A stretch of DNA of 64,000 bases. It comes from Tenacibaculum sp. 1_MG-2023 (GTDB taxonomy: Bacteria > Bacteroidota > Bacteroidia > Flavobacteriales > Flavobacteriaceae). The DNA is taken from NCBI RefSeq assembly GCF_030547425.1, contig NZ_JAUORH010000005.1, positions 110,496 through 174,495 of the forward strand, in the 5' to 3' direction. Position 1 is the first letter of the stretch. The number at the start of each line of letters is the position of its first letter. The notes beneath the pieces are model-generated. The model saw only the letters and a program-made list of their open reading frames with translations, was not told where the DNA came from and did no database searches. Position numbers and translations under genes: made by a program. Below, in pieces: positions 38,817 through 47,108 of the stretch.

Positions 38817-40175
38817 TTATATATCTATAATTAAAGGAAGATGATCGCTGGTACTTCTTATATGACCATAGTTTGACCACCCTTTAAACTGGCTAAGGCC
38901 TCCAATAGTTCCAGGTGCTATCCCTCCATTTCCTCCCGGACCATTAGGAGGAAGAGGTAATGCTACAGGTAATCCAGCATTTGGTGTTCCAATAGGTATT
39001 TGATTCATTCTTGTAGGATATGCATAATGACCAGCAGGGGCTCCTCCAGGGGTAGGTAATACTCTATTATAAGGACTACCTGTGACCCTATTAATTATGG
39101 TCATATTTGTTGCAGGCCCTCCCGCATTAGCTCCATACCGAGTTAAAACATTGTCAATACTATCATATCCTTGAAAATTAGGATTACTTCCAATATATTC
39201 ATATCCAGGATATCCATTCATAAACCAAGGTTTTGCTTTATTACTAGTTTTTATATGTGTAAAAACATACCCTTTATCTGGCCATCCGTTATTAGCTGTT
39301 GGATTTATGGCTCTAGTATATCCTGCACCTGCAGGTAAAAAATTAATGAGGTTATTATAGGCTATAGGCTCAAAGTAAGCATTGAAAATATTAACATTAA
39401 AATCTCCTACAATAATTCCTACTTCGTCTGCATTTAGATCATTTGTTATTTCTCTTACGTTGGAAAGCTGATTTGTACCATTTGCTGCTGCTACATTATT
39501 AGGTGGTGCATGATATGACAATAATTTTATAGTTCTATTATTAGCTGCCTCCCAAAATGTTGTTAAATATGGTGGTCGATTTCCAACTCCAGGAAATTGT
39601 AATCTATTCGGAGGCATTGCATTATCTGTAAAAAGCCATTGCCCTGCTAACCTATTAGAATTTATTCCTGCATTGATATTACCTCCAGGAACAGCTACTG
39701 CAGGTAAACAATTGTTCCAAGGAGCTGCGTAGGTCGCTAGATTTGGCGCTCCAATATTAGCTATAGAATCTGACGAATTTCCTCCACCTTGCCAGCCCCA
39801 CGGACCGCTAAAATTAAGATTAGCACTGTTATAGTAGACAGATATTCCTTCTGAAACACCTCCTACACCAAGAATCAGAGGAGGTACTAGCATCCAGTTT
39901 ACCCCAAGTGCAGCTCTAATTCTATTTAATAAATCCAAAGCTCCTTGGCTACCTCCTGCTGTCACAAGAGTTCCTTCAGCTCCTCCACCAGTAGAAGTCT
40001 CTACTATTACCAGAATATCTGGAGGATGGGCGACAATAGTATCCATAATATATTGTCTTCTATTTACAGATGCTGCTTGACCTGACAAAGAGCTTCCACG
40101 TTGCCTTTTTCTACTTGGGTTATTTATTTTATTAATACCAAACTGCTGTATATTCCAATAGAGTACTCTTGCCAT
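38817..40175 (-). CDS. Endonuclease/exonuclease/phosphatase (DNase I-like) family protein
   Basis: The 452-residue protein carries the catalytic set of the EEP superfamily: WNIQ near residue 7, the metal-binding glutamate in VIVET near 57, SYHAPPNN near 219, GDFNVN near 257 and SDHLP near 447. The middle has a long Gly/Asn/Pro-rich insertion (about 105-190) and another before the last motif (about 370-430), so it is larger than typical DNase I-like enzymes. There is no signal peptide. It starts 3 bases after the 1227-residue protein gene stops and is followed by the giant gene, so all three are probably co-translated. A nuclease effector (compare CdtB toxins of the same fold) or a phosphodiesterase is possible; family resemblance alone cannot decide. 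Confidence 0.85.
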   Translation of the reverse strand: MARVLYWNIQQFGINKINNPSRKRQRGSSLSGQAASVNRRQYIMDTIVAHPPDILVIVETSTGGGAEGTLVTAGGSQGALDLLNRIRAALGVNWMLVPPLILGVGGVSEGISVYYNSANLNFSGPWGWQGGGNSSDSIANIGAPNLATYAAPWNNCLPAVAVPGGNINAGINSNRLAGQWLFTDNAMPPNRLQFPGVGNRPPYLTTFWEAANNRTIKLLSYHAPPNNVAAANGTNQLSNVREITNDLNADEVGIIVGDFNVNIFNAYFEPIAYNNLINFLPAGAGYTRAINPTANNGWPDKGYVFTHIKTSNKAKPWFMNGYPGYEYIGSNPNFQGYDSIDNVLTRYGANAGGPATNMTIINRVTGSPYNRVLPTPGGAPAGHYAYPTRMNQIPIGTPNAGLPVALPLPPNGPGGNGGIAPGTIGGLSQFKGWSNYGHIRSTSDHLPLIIDI

Positions 40176-40178
40176 AGC

Positions 40179-43100
40179 TTAAGGTTTTGTTTTGTTATAT
40201 GCTGCATACCATCCTAAACTTTTGGCAGTAGCTCCTGGGTTTGGGTTACCAAAAAGTAAAAAATTGGTACTTCCTCCTGGTGGTAGTTTGAGAATTCCTA
40301 AAAACTTCAATGCTATTTTACTCAATGTCATTAAATATGATTGTTGAGCTTCTACATATTCTAATTTTAAAGTATCAATAGATAATTTTAAAACTCCTTG
40401 TAGACTAAGAAGTTTAGCATTACTGCTGGTTCCTGGGAGTTTTATTCCTACAAATGCGTTATAGGAAGTATCGGTAGCTTTATTCCCTGGGCTCCATGCA
40501 ATCAGTAAACTAGCATTAAAATCTAATGACGCCGCTAATTCACCGGGAGTTCCCATATTTAAGGTCATTTCTAGTCCATACCAATTTTCTGAAAGCCCAG
40601 TAGTATTGATTCCTGGCAAACTTAAATTAAGATATCCTAAACTAGAAGGTTTGGTATCCTTATCTCCACTAACAAGGTTATTGATTTGTAGTGCAAAGTT
40701 AGGGTATAAACTTAGCTGCCTAGTCGTACTAAGATCTGAGTTAAATACTATTTTTGAAGCATCAAAAACGTAGTCTACCACTGTTGGTGTACTGATATCA
40801 AAAGCCATATCAATATATAAGTTGCTATAACTTAAACCGTCTATGATGTCTGTATCTTTACCATCACCATTACCAAAAGAAAAAGCATCCATAACAATTG
40901 TTTTTTCTTCAGTTTCATTTGTTACAGGTATGGTTGTTTGCATTACTGCATAGTTTAAATACCCCCACATGGCAAAACTAGACTCTATATAAGTTGCTTT
41001 TGGATCGGTTGTTAATGTATTAAACTGAATTTTGGTAATTTCTACATTTTTAAGAAGGTTGCTATCAAAATAAAATAAGTTATCATCCGTATTTTCAAAC
41101 ACATATACTGGTGTACCATCATGATCTTGATAAGTTCCATCAAGCACTACCGTATTTAGAGTTTTAGAACCGTATTTATTATTGGTACCTATAACGGTAT
41201 CAGAAAATAAATTGTTCATCGTTAATTGCACCTTACTTTGGAAAAATTTTATCGCTGTATTTTCAAAAAGAACCTGTAATTGAAGCACTTTAAAATCGTA
41301 AGTAGCTCCCGCTAAAGGAGGAACAGGTTTGTTTATATTTAATCCTTGTAATACTTGTTGCTGATAAGCTGTGTCTAGATAATTAATGAGTCCAAAAAGA
41401 GAACTCTTTTTTTGCATTTGAATTTCACCATCAGCATTTACTTTATTGACTTCTATTCCAAAATGATGCGCATTAAATCTAGTCAAGTCAATACCAGAGA
41501 TCAATCCTTTTAATTGTTGAGGAAACTCTTGTAAATCAATATCGGCTTTGAGTACCAATATTCCGTTCCAATCTTTATTGTTTATAATATTATGGAACTT
41601 TTCATACAGAATTGCCTGATTACTTTCTGGGTGTTCTAAACCATATTGATAAGCTTTTTCAGCATCTTCTATATAACTCTGTATCCATGATGAAATAGCT
41701 ATTAACTGTTGATAAGCATTGGCTGGATCTTCAACTCCTTCTGTATTGAAAGTATTGGGTTGAGTCCAAGTTTTTGGATCTTTAACTCTATCTAATAAAG
41801 TTCCTTTGCAAAATTTAAAAATAACTACATTATTATAATCAGCATAAGTATTTGTTGTTCCTACATTAATATCAAACGGCCAATCTTCAATTGACATTTT
41901 GTTATTAAATATAGCCTCTGCTGTAGTTTGCCCTCCTTGTTCTCCACTTTTAGAAAATAGTGCACCTAAATGATTGTTTTGAGTCGCTACTAAAAACTGC
42001 TGATTGGTTAAAAAAGCACTCTGTAATGTAGTGGATAGATTTACAAAGCTCATCTGGTACTGGGCTGGGTCAGTTGGTGTCTGGTTTTCAGGATACAAAT
42101 ATTCAGGTGTAGCCCCCTGGTTAATATCATTTTGCCCTAAGTTGAGTAAACTCCAAGCTCCATTATTATTTACATTTGCTATTAATCCTTGCGGTGTTGT
42201 AGAACTTGTATAACTGCTATCTGCATTACTCAAAAGTCTTTTTCTTTTGTTTGCACTTTTTGATGCCCTTTGTGTAGTTAATTGTGCTGCAATAAGTGTT
42301 TTTCGTTCTTTACTAAGTACTTCAGATTCAAAACTAGTTAAATTATCGTTTCCTGGTTTTTGAGAATCTGCTTCTACTGCCAAGTATGGAACAATAGGAA
42401 CATAAAAATTTTGTTGAGGCATATCTACACTAGGTTCATAAAATCCTAGTAAATTAGATTTACCCGTAATAACTTGGCTTACTCCATGATCTTTAGCAAA
42501 TAAAGAAGCGCCTTCAGGCTGAGAAACATATTGTATATTCTCAGCTACATCAGATATAATATTACACCATCCTGTTAAATATTTATTTTCTAAAGTTGAA
42601 TTATTGGTTCCTGGGTTTACCAGTGAAAGTTCTTGTGCAGGAAAATTTGGAGCGTAAGCTGGTTGTTTGCTTTTAAATCGTAATACATCTCCAACAGGAG
42701 TTCCATCTTTAATCGAATAAGGTGTAAAAGAGATAGTTTCTGTTCCTGACAACCCTGGTAGAAAATCAAATTGTCCATTTTCATCTACTTGATCTGATTC
42801 TGGGTCTAGAAAAAAATCTCCCTCAGGCTGTAAGTAAAATCGCTCTGTTTCATTAATATCTCTGGGAGAAATAAGTAATAAGGAACTATTAGGTAATGGA
42901 GTTAAATTGTTAGACGGATTCGTATTTTCAATTAAATTGGCTTTTGGCCATAAAGTAATAGAATGCCCTGTATTTATTGAAAAAAAACTAGGTAAATAGC
43001 AAGGTGTCGATTTTCCTGAAGTACTATTAAAAATGCTTCCTGTAAACGCAAAATAGGTATTTAACCCTTTTTTATTTCCTATATCTAAAGGATCAATAGC

Positions 43101-43862
43101 CGCTTGAGTCATTGCATACTCTGCATCAGATTGAGGTTTAAAAATAGGATAACTATATTTTTCAATACTCTTGTCTGTTGGTTCTGTATGGTAATAACAA
43201 GTTTCTGAATAAAAGGCCTTAAAATCACTTTCTAAATTAAATCCTAGTGAAAAACTAAATGCACCACAATTATATTGAGTAAATGCTATAGCTATGTCTT
43301 TATTAAGCAACGTATCACTTCCAAATTCTTTACTATTAAAAGATATATTGGGACTGTTTAAATCGTAACTTAATTTTATTTGTGTAGCTGCACCTTCTGG
43401 AATGAAAGATACTTCTGTATTATTTCTAATCGATAATGTTGCAAAACCATTTCCCATGGTGTAATTAAAAGTTTGGCTAACCTTAATTACATTCTGAGAA
43501 TTCACATAATAATTAATTGCAACAACATTTTCATTAGTTGGTTTTGAATTTACATCTAACAACCAAGCAGTAGTAATATTATTTGAAAAGTTTTCTCTAT
43601 ACTTTTGTAAGTACTCCTTAACTTCATCTATGTAACTGATAATATTATTATTATCAGGAGCATTTTCCGCAAAAAGAAAATAAACCGAAAGTGTTTTCGC
43701 TTTTGATAAAGTAAGTGTAGATTCTTTATAAGTTGAATCTTCTGGTAGCACTACAGCCGACCACTCATTTAACTCTGGAGTTATGTTAATATACAATAAC
43801 GGATCTCCAGAATCCACATTACTAAATAAAGTACCCTCAGTATCTTGTAGAGTTGAACCCAT
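40179..43862 (-). CDS. Large hypothetical protein (1227 aa) of the giant-protein locus
   Basis: The protein is rich in Ser, Thr, Asn and beta-strand patterns; no signal peptide, membrane helix or sorting domain is seen. The C-terminal 250 residues (from about DGLSYSNLYIDMAFD to LGWYAAYNKTKP) have the same style as the beta-rich N-terminal part of the 3581-residue protein: amphipathic strands, repeated 'LxLSLPG' and 'LKFLGILKLPPGG'. That resemblance is by eye. Residues about 540-590 contain a short basic stretch (ANKRKR). An upstream in-frame ATG at 43955 adds 31 residues that do not look like a signal; 43862 (MGSTLQDTEG) is my choice but is not certain. It lies 3 bases before the nuclease gene. 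Confidence 0.75.
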   Translation of the reverse strand: MGSTLQDTEGTLFSNVDSGDPLLYINITPELNEWSAVVLPEDSTYKESTLTLSKAKTLSVYFLFAENAPDNNNIISYIDEVKEYLQKYRENFSNNITTAWLLDVNSKPTNENVVAINYYVNSQNVIKVSQTFNYTMGNGFATLSIRNNTEVSFIPEGAATQIKLSYDLNSPNISFNSKEFGSDTLLNKDIAIAFTQYNCGAFSFSLGFNLESDFKAFYSETCYYHTEPTDKSIEKYSYPIFKPQSDAEYAMTQAAIDPLDIGNKKGLNTYFAFTGSIFNSTSGKSTPCYLPSFFSINTGHSITLWPKANLIENTNPSNNLTPLPNSSLLLISPRDINETERFYLQPEGDFFLDPESDQVDENGQFDFLPGLSGTETISFTPYSIKDGTPVGDVLRFKSKQPAYAPNFPAQELSLVNPGTNNSTLENKYLTGWCNIISDVAENIQYVSQPEGASLFAKDHGVSQVITGKSNLLGFYEPSVDMPQQNFYVPIVPYLAVEADSQKPGNDNLTSFESEVLSKERKTLIAAQLTTQRASKSANKRKRLLSNADSSYTSSTTPQGLIANVNNNGAWSLLNLGQNDINQGATPEYLYPENQTPTDPAQYQMSFVNLSTTLQSAFLTNQQFLVATQNNHLGALFSKSGEQGGQTTAEAIFNNKMSIEDWPFDINVGTTNTYADYNNVVIFKFCKGTLLDRVKDPKTWTQPNTFNTEGVEDPANAYQQLIAISSWIQSYIEDAEKAYQYGLEHPESNQAILYEKFHNIINNKDWNGILVLKADIDLQEFPQQLKGLISGIDLTRFNAHHFGIEVNKVNADGEIQMQKKSSLFGLINYLDTAYQQQVLQGLNINKPVPPLAGATYDFKVLQLQVLFENTAIKFFQSKVQLTMNNLFSDTVIGTNNKYGSKTLNTVVLDGTYQDHDGTPVYVFENTDDNLFYFDSNLLKNVEITKIQFNTLTTDPKATYIESSFAMWGYLNYAVMQTTIPVTNETEEKTIVMDAFSFGNGDGKDTDIIDGLSYSNLYIDMAFDISTPTVVDYVFDASKIVFNSDLSTTRQLSLYPNFALQINNLVSGDKDTKPSSLGYLNLSLPGINTTGLSENWYGLEMTLNMGTPGELAASLDFNASLLIAWSPGNKATDTSYNAFVGIKLPGTSSNAKLLSLQGVLKLSIDTLKLEYVEAQQSYLMTLSKIALKFLGILKLPPGGSTNFLLFGNPNPGATAKSLGWYAAYNKTKP

Positions 43863-43971
43863 AGCATTAGAATAATATGTGTGTAAAATAACTTGGTAGT
43901 GCAATAAAGTATGAGTATCAAAACTAAGGAATGGAAAACACCCCCAAAAAAGCATCGTGATACACTATAAA

Positions 43972-44406
43972 CTAATCATCCTTAGGACATAAAATAGATA
44001 CAATTACTATTACATCGTAAGGTGATAAATTGGATACAATCAGTTGACTCCCTTTAAAATCAGCGACAGCTATAAGCTGTTCTCTAATCTTTAAAATATG
44101 GATACCATTAAACGAAGTACTATCATTAAATTTTACATTATTAGTATCTCCTGTGTTAACAACAGTTGCTTGCTGAGCCTTACTTATATTATTAATATAA
44201 CAAATACATTGAGACCCATTATTGGTATCTAATACAGCATATTCATTTTTTAAAAGCACAATTGTATCCAGTTTGGATTTTGTAATGCTTTGAGAAAATG
44301 CTGTGTTACTCGTAAATACAAAAAAAACAAGGATTATATATAAAATATACAATCCTTGTTTTTTATTAACCTTGTGTAGTTTGCGCCTGAATTTCTGCAG
44401 TTGCAT
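43972..44406 (-). CDS. Small secreted protein (about 144 aa), overlapping start
   Basis: From the ATG at 44406 the frame encodes a basic N-region (QKFRRKLHKVNKK), a hydrophobic core (LYILYIILVFFVF) and a likely cleavage site at TAFSQ, a good signal peptide. About 105 mature residues follow, with CICYINN and a C-terminal CPKDD. The start overlaps the end of the 121-residue protein gene by 41 bases in another frame, and the hairpin terminator of that gene falls inside the signal-peptide coding region. The frame could also begin further upstream, but this would only add residues read out of frame inside the other gene. It lies 109 bases before the chosen start of the 1227-residue protein gene. 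Function unknown. Confidence 0.5.
   Translation of the reverse strand: MQLQKFRRKLHKVNKKQGLYILYIILVFFVFTSNTAFSQSITKSKLDTIVLLKNEYAVLDTNNGSQCICYINNISKAQQATVVNTGDTNNVKFNDSTSFNGIHILKIREQLIAVADFKGSQLIVSNLSPYDVIVIVSILCPKDD
44311..44365 (-). terminator. Terminator-like hairpin after the 121-aa gene, inside the next coding frame
   Basis: On the minus strand, AAAAACAAGGATT and AATCCTTGTTTTT flank a short AT loop and are followed by T residues, directly after the stop of the 121-residue protein gene. The same bases encode the hydrophobic core of the next protein's signal peptide, so readthrough would be needed to express the downstream genes unless they have their own promoter. Confidence 0.75.
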
Positions 44407-44731
44407 CATTCTGAGCGTTCGTATTGTTAGTAATAGTAACAATCTTTCCTCCAAAATTACCTTGTGCCTTAATAACATAAGAAGGCGTATTAGGTGGAAT
44501 CTCATAAAAGTTATTCAGTGTTGACTTACTTTCACCATTTACTTGAACAATAATCCCATTATCAGGAGCTCCTGTAATCCCTAATGATAAGGTGTTAGCT
44601 CTGCTTGGATTAGAAACAGTTAAAGTAGAAGTAGAACCATTTGCTGTATTCCAGGTTGCGAATTGACCTGAATCTATAGCTGCTGAACCTTGTTGGTTAA
44701 TTACTGGGTTTTGTGTTGCAGTAGTTGCCAT
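44366..44731 (-). CDS. 121-aa Thr/Asn/Ser-rich beta protein, first gene of the giant-protein locus
   Basis: This cysteine-free protein begins MATTATQNPVINQQGSAAID and consists of alternating strand-like segments (STLTVSNPS, LSLGITGAPD, IIVQVNGES, KIVTITNNTN), ending in a Gln/Thr-rich tail. It has no signal peptide and looks like a single small beta-sandwich, perhaps lectin-like or a building block of a larger structure. A terminator follows at once, so it is likely made in greater amount than the genes beyond it. The 5' spacer (44732-44937) carries no other gene. I do not recognise the family. Confidence 0.7.
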   Translation of the reverse strand: MATTATQNPVINQQGSAAIDSGQFATWNTANGSTSTLTVSNPSRANTLSLGITGAPDNGIIVQVNGESKSTLNNFYEIPPNTPSYVIKAQGNFGGKIVTITNNTNAQNDATAEIQAQTTQG

Positions 44732-44937
44732 AATTTAAAAGTTTAATTAGTTAGTGGTAACGAAGTTAAACTCTTATTTCTCTTTTTCATTTAAAAAAAC
44801 TATGAGCGTAATAATACAAAGTATTAATGACTATAATTTTGATACAAGTGTTTTTCCCCCACTCAAAAAAAAACATAAACAATTGATATAAATAAAGTTA
44901 AAACCAAATATTTATGAAATAATTTTCATATTACTTT

Positions 44938-45861
44938 CTAAAAAAATCTTGGTTTTTTATAAGTATCTTCTCTTAATTTAAGATCGAATAATAGTAAAAA
45001 CTCGTGCGACCCTGAACTAAATTCTCCTAAGTTAGATATAGTATGATCATACGCATAACCTATTTGTAGATTTTTCTTTATTTTAAAACTAACTATTCCA
45101 CTCCATGAATCATCTAACCTATGAGATACTCCGAATTCCACTTTATTATTCCACAATAAATTTAATGATAAGTCTAATGATAAAGGTGCTGAGTCTACAT
45201 ACTTAACTAATGTTGATGGTTTTAACTGAAAATTATTCTTTAAATCTATCACATATCCTGCTGTTAAAAAACTGTGCATCTTTTCGGATGCTTTGGTTAT
45301 TTTTCCATTAGATCTTTCAAAATGCAATGTTTCTAGTAAGTTAGGTATAGAAATTCCCAAATAAAATTTTTCTTGGTAATAAAATACTCCCATTCCAAAA
45401 TTAGGATGTGTTTTATTACTGTTCTGATTAAACTTAGTATCGTTCGATTCTACTTGGTTTAATGTTAACAGTCCTATTTGTTGAAAAGTTGCTCCTGCTT
45501 TTAATCCAAAAGCTAGTTTAGCTTTTTCTGATGTATTAATTGTAAAGGAAAAATCTGCATAAGCATGTGTTTCACTTACAGGCCCTATCTTATCATGAAT
45601 TAAAGATAAGCCCAAGCCTACTTTTCTACTTACAGAACTATGTATAAATCCGCTAAATGTTTTTGGAGCTCCACTAACACCTACCCATTGTGATCGTGCT
45701 AGTAATCCTAAACTTATTCCTTCTTTACTACCTGCATAGGCAGGATTAATAACTGCCATATTATAAACATATTGAGTGTATTGAGGATCTTGCTGTGCAA
45801 AATTTTCACTACTCATACATACCAAAAAAACTAGTAATAATTTATGTACCGTCTTTCTCAT
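44938..45861 (-). CDS. PorP/SprF-type IX secretion outer-membrane protein
   Basis: The 307-residue protein has a signal peptide (ending ENFAQ) followed at once by the family signature QDPQYTQYVYNMAVINPAYAG, and then a beta-barrel with SLIHDKIGP and ending DLKLREDTYKKPRFF. SprF-like proteins work with individual type IX secretion substrates carrying a type B (gliding-motility) C-terminal domain. That fits well here, because such a substrate is encoded 4 bases upstream on the same strand. This is a dedicated partner and not the core PorP, judged by its neighbour. No other core secretion gene is in the window. Confidence 0.92.
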   Translation of the reverse strand: MRKTVHKLLLVFLVCMSSENFAQQDPQYTQYVYNMAVINPAYAGSKEGISLGLLARSQWVGVSGAPKTFSGFIHSSVSRKVGLGLSLIHDKIGPVSETHAYADFSFTINTSEKAKLAFGLKAGATFQQIGLLTLNQVESNDTKFNQNSNKTHPNFGMGVFYYQEKFYLGISIPNLLETLHFERSNGKITKASEKMHSFLTAGYVIDLKNNFQLKPSTLVKYVDSAPLSLDLSLNLLWNNKVEFGVSHRLDDSWSGIVSFKIKKNLQIGYAYDHTISNLGEFSSGSHEFLLLFDLKLREDTYKKPRFF

Positions 45862-45865
45862 ATAG

Positions 45866-47095
45866 CTACTTATTTAAATATAACCAACCTTGATATGGTT
45901 TTGTTTTTTCGTCATTAAAATCTACTACATACCAATAAGTTGCAGCTGGCATTACTTCTGTATCTCCAGTTAATGTTAGTTTACCTTGTGACTTTCCATT
46001 CCACCAAACTGGATTTAACTCATTATTATTACTGTAGCTATATACTACACTTCCATACCTATTATATATTTTCATTTTAAATTTAGGATACTTCTCTGCC
46101 AAATCTGGTATTACAAATTCATCATTAACACCATCATTATTAGGAGAAAAAGAATTAGAGGTAGAAAAGTCTATAACTGAATCAATAGTCCCTCTTTTTT
46201 TATCATTTGCTAATGTAAAAACACCATAACCTGAAACTTTAGCGGTTATACTTTTGTTAGAAGCATCTATCTTTATATTTTCTCTTTCTTTAATCCACTT
46301 TTCTCCATTCCACCGTACTATCATTAGTTTACTTGGGTCTGAGTAAACATCTTCAGGAGTTGTTACAATATTCCATGTTAAAGTTAAGTTTACCAACTCA
46401 TCATTAGATTTGTTTTGAATATCCCAAAACTCATTCATATCTATTAAACCAATATCTTCTTCTTTTTTATCGAAATCAATATTTGCCTTTTCCCAATTAA
46501 ATGCCACAAAAAAAATTGTACTTAAACTTAAAGGAGCAGAAATAGTTACCGTTCTTGGCACAAAAGTTTTTGATTGATAATCTCCTATAGGAAAAGTAAA
46601 ACTTTCGTTTCCTATTTTTTGTGCTTTATTATTTACATAGCTCTTATTACTTACTCCTATGTTCGTTGCTCCATTTAAATAAGTAACTATACCTTTTTCA
46701 CTTACTTCTATAATTCCATTTTCAAAAAATGTAGTTCCATTTATTTCTATTTCTTTATCTAAATTAAAAGCCAAATCAGTTGATGTGTTATCGAATTCTA
46801 CAAACATAAAGCTAGAAGTTCCTTTACCTGAAATAGTTTGATTATCATTACCGACAAAACTTGTGTAACCTGTTACTTTATTATTAGAAAATTTGAATTT
46901 CCCTTTATTAGTAAAGTTTTTAAATAAATACAAATCTCCATCGTTTGTAATTGCCCCATAATCTTTTATAAGTACATCTTCATAAACACTTACCAATGTA
47001 TTCTCTGAAACATAAAAGGATCCAATACTTGCCACTTGAGATTTAACAGCTATAACAAAGCACATAATTATTGATGATATTATTATTTTTTTCAT
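45866..47095 (-). CDS. Secreted protein with gliding-motility-associated (type B) C-terminal domain
   Basis: The 409-residue protein has a signal peptide (MKKIIISSIIMCFVIAVKSQ) and a beta-rich passenger with repeated 'GDLYLFKNFTNKGKF' and 'NNKVTGYTSF' strand units. It ends with the type IX, type B sorting domain: FSPNNDGVNDEF near residue 320, IYNRYGSVVYSY and WWNGKS, closing with YQGWLYLNK. It should be exported and displayed on the cell surface. The longer frame from 47164 overlaps the upstream gene and lacks a signal, so 47095 is chosen. It lies between the collagen-like protein gene (14 bases upstream) and its SprF-type partner (4 bases downstream), a typical cassette. Confidence 0.9.
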   Translation of the reverse strand: MKKIIISSIIMCFVIAVKSQVASIGSFYVSENTLVSVYEDVLIKDYGAITNDGDLYLFKNFTNKGKFKFSNNKVTGYTSFVGNDNQTISGKGTSSFMFVEFDNTSTDLAFNLDKEIEINGTTFFENGIIEVSEKGIVTYLNGATNIGVSNKSYVNNKAQKIGNESFTFPIGDYQSKTFVPRTVTISAPLSLSTIFFVAFNWEKANIDFDKKEEDIGLIDMNEFWDIQNKSNDELVNLTLTWNIVTTPEDVYSDPSKLMIVRWNGEKWIKERENIKIDASNKSITAKVSGYGVFTLANDKKRGTIDSVIDFSTSNSFSPNNDGVNDEFVIPDLAEKYPKFKMKIYNRYGSVVYSYSNNNELNPVWWNGKSQGKLTLTGDTEVMPAATYWYVVDFNDEKTKPYQGWLYLNK

Positions 47096-47108
47096 AATTA
47101 TCTGCTTA

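Noticed and set aside
44804..44893. 29-codon plus-strand frame between the 121-aa gene and the SprF-type gene
   Set aside because: AT-rich and without any peptide features; it lies in the promoter region of the minus-strand locus.
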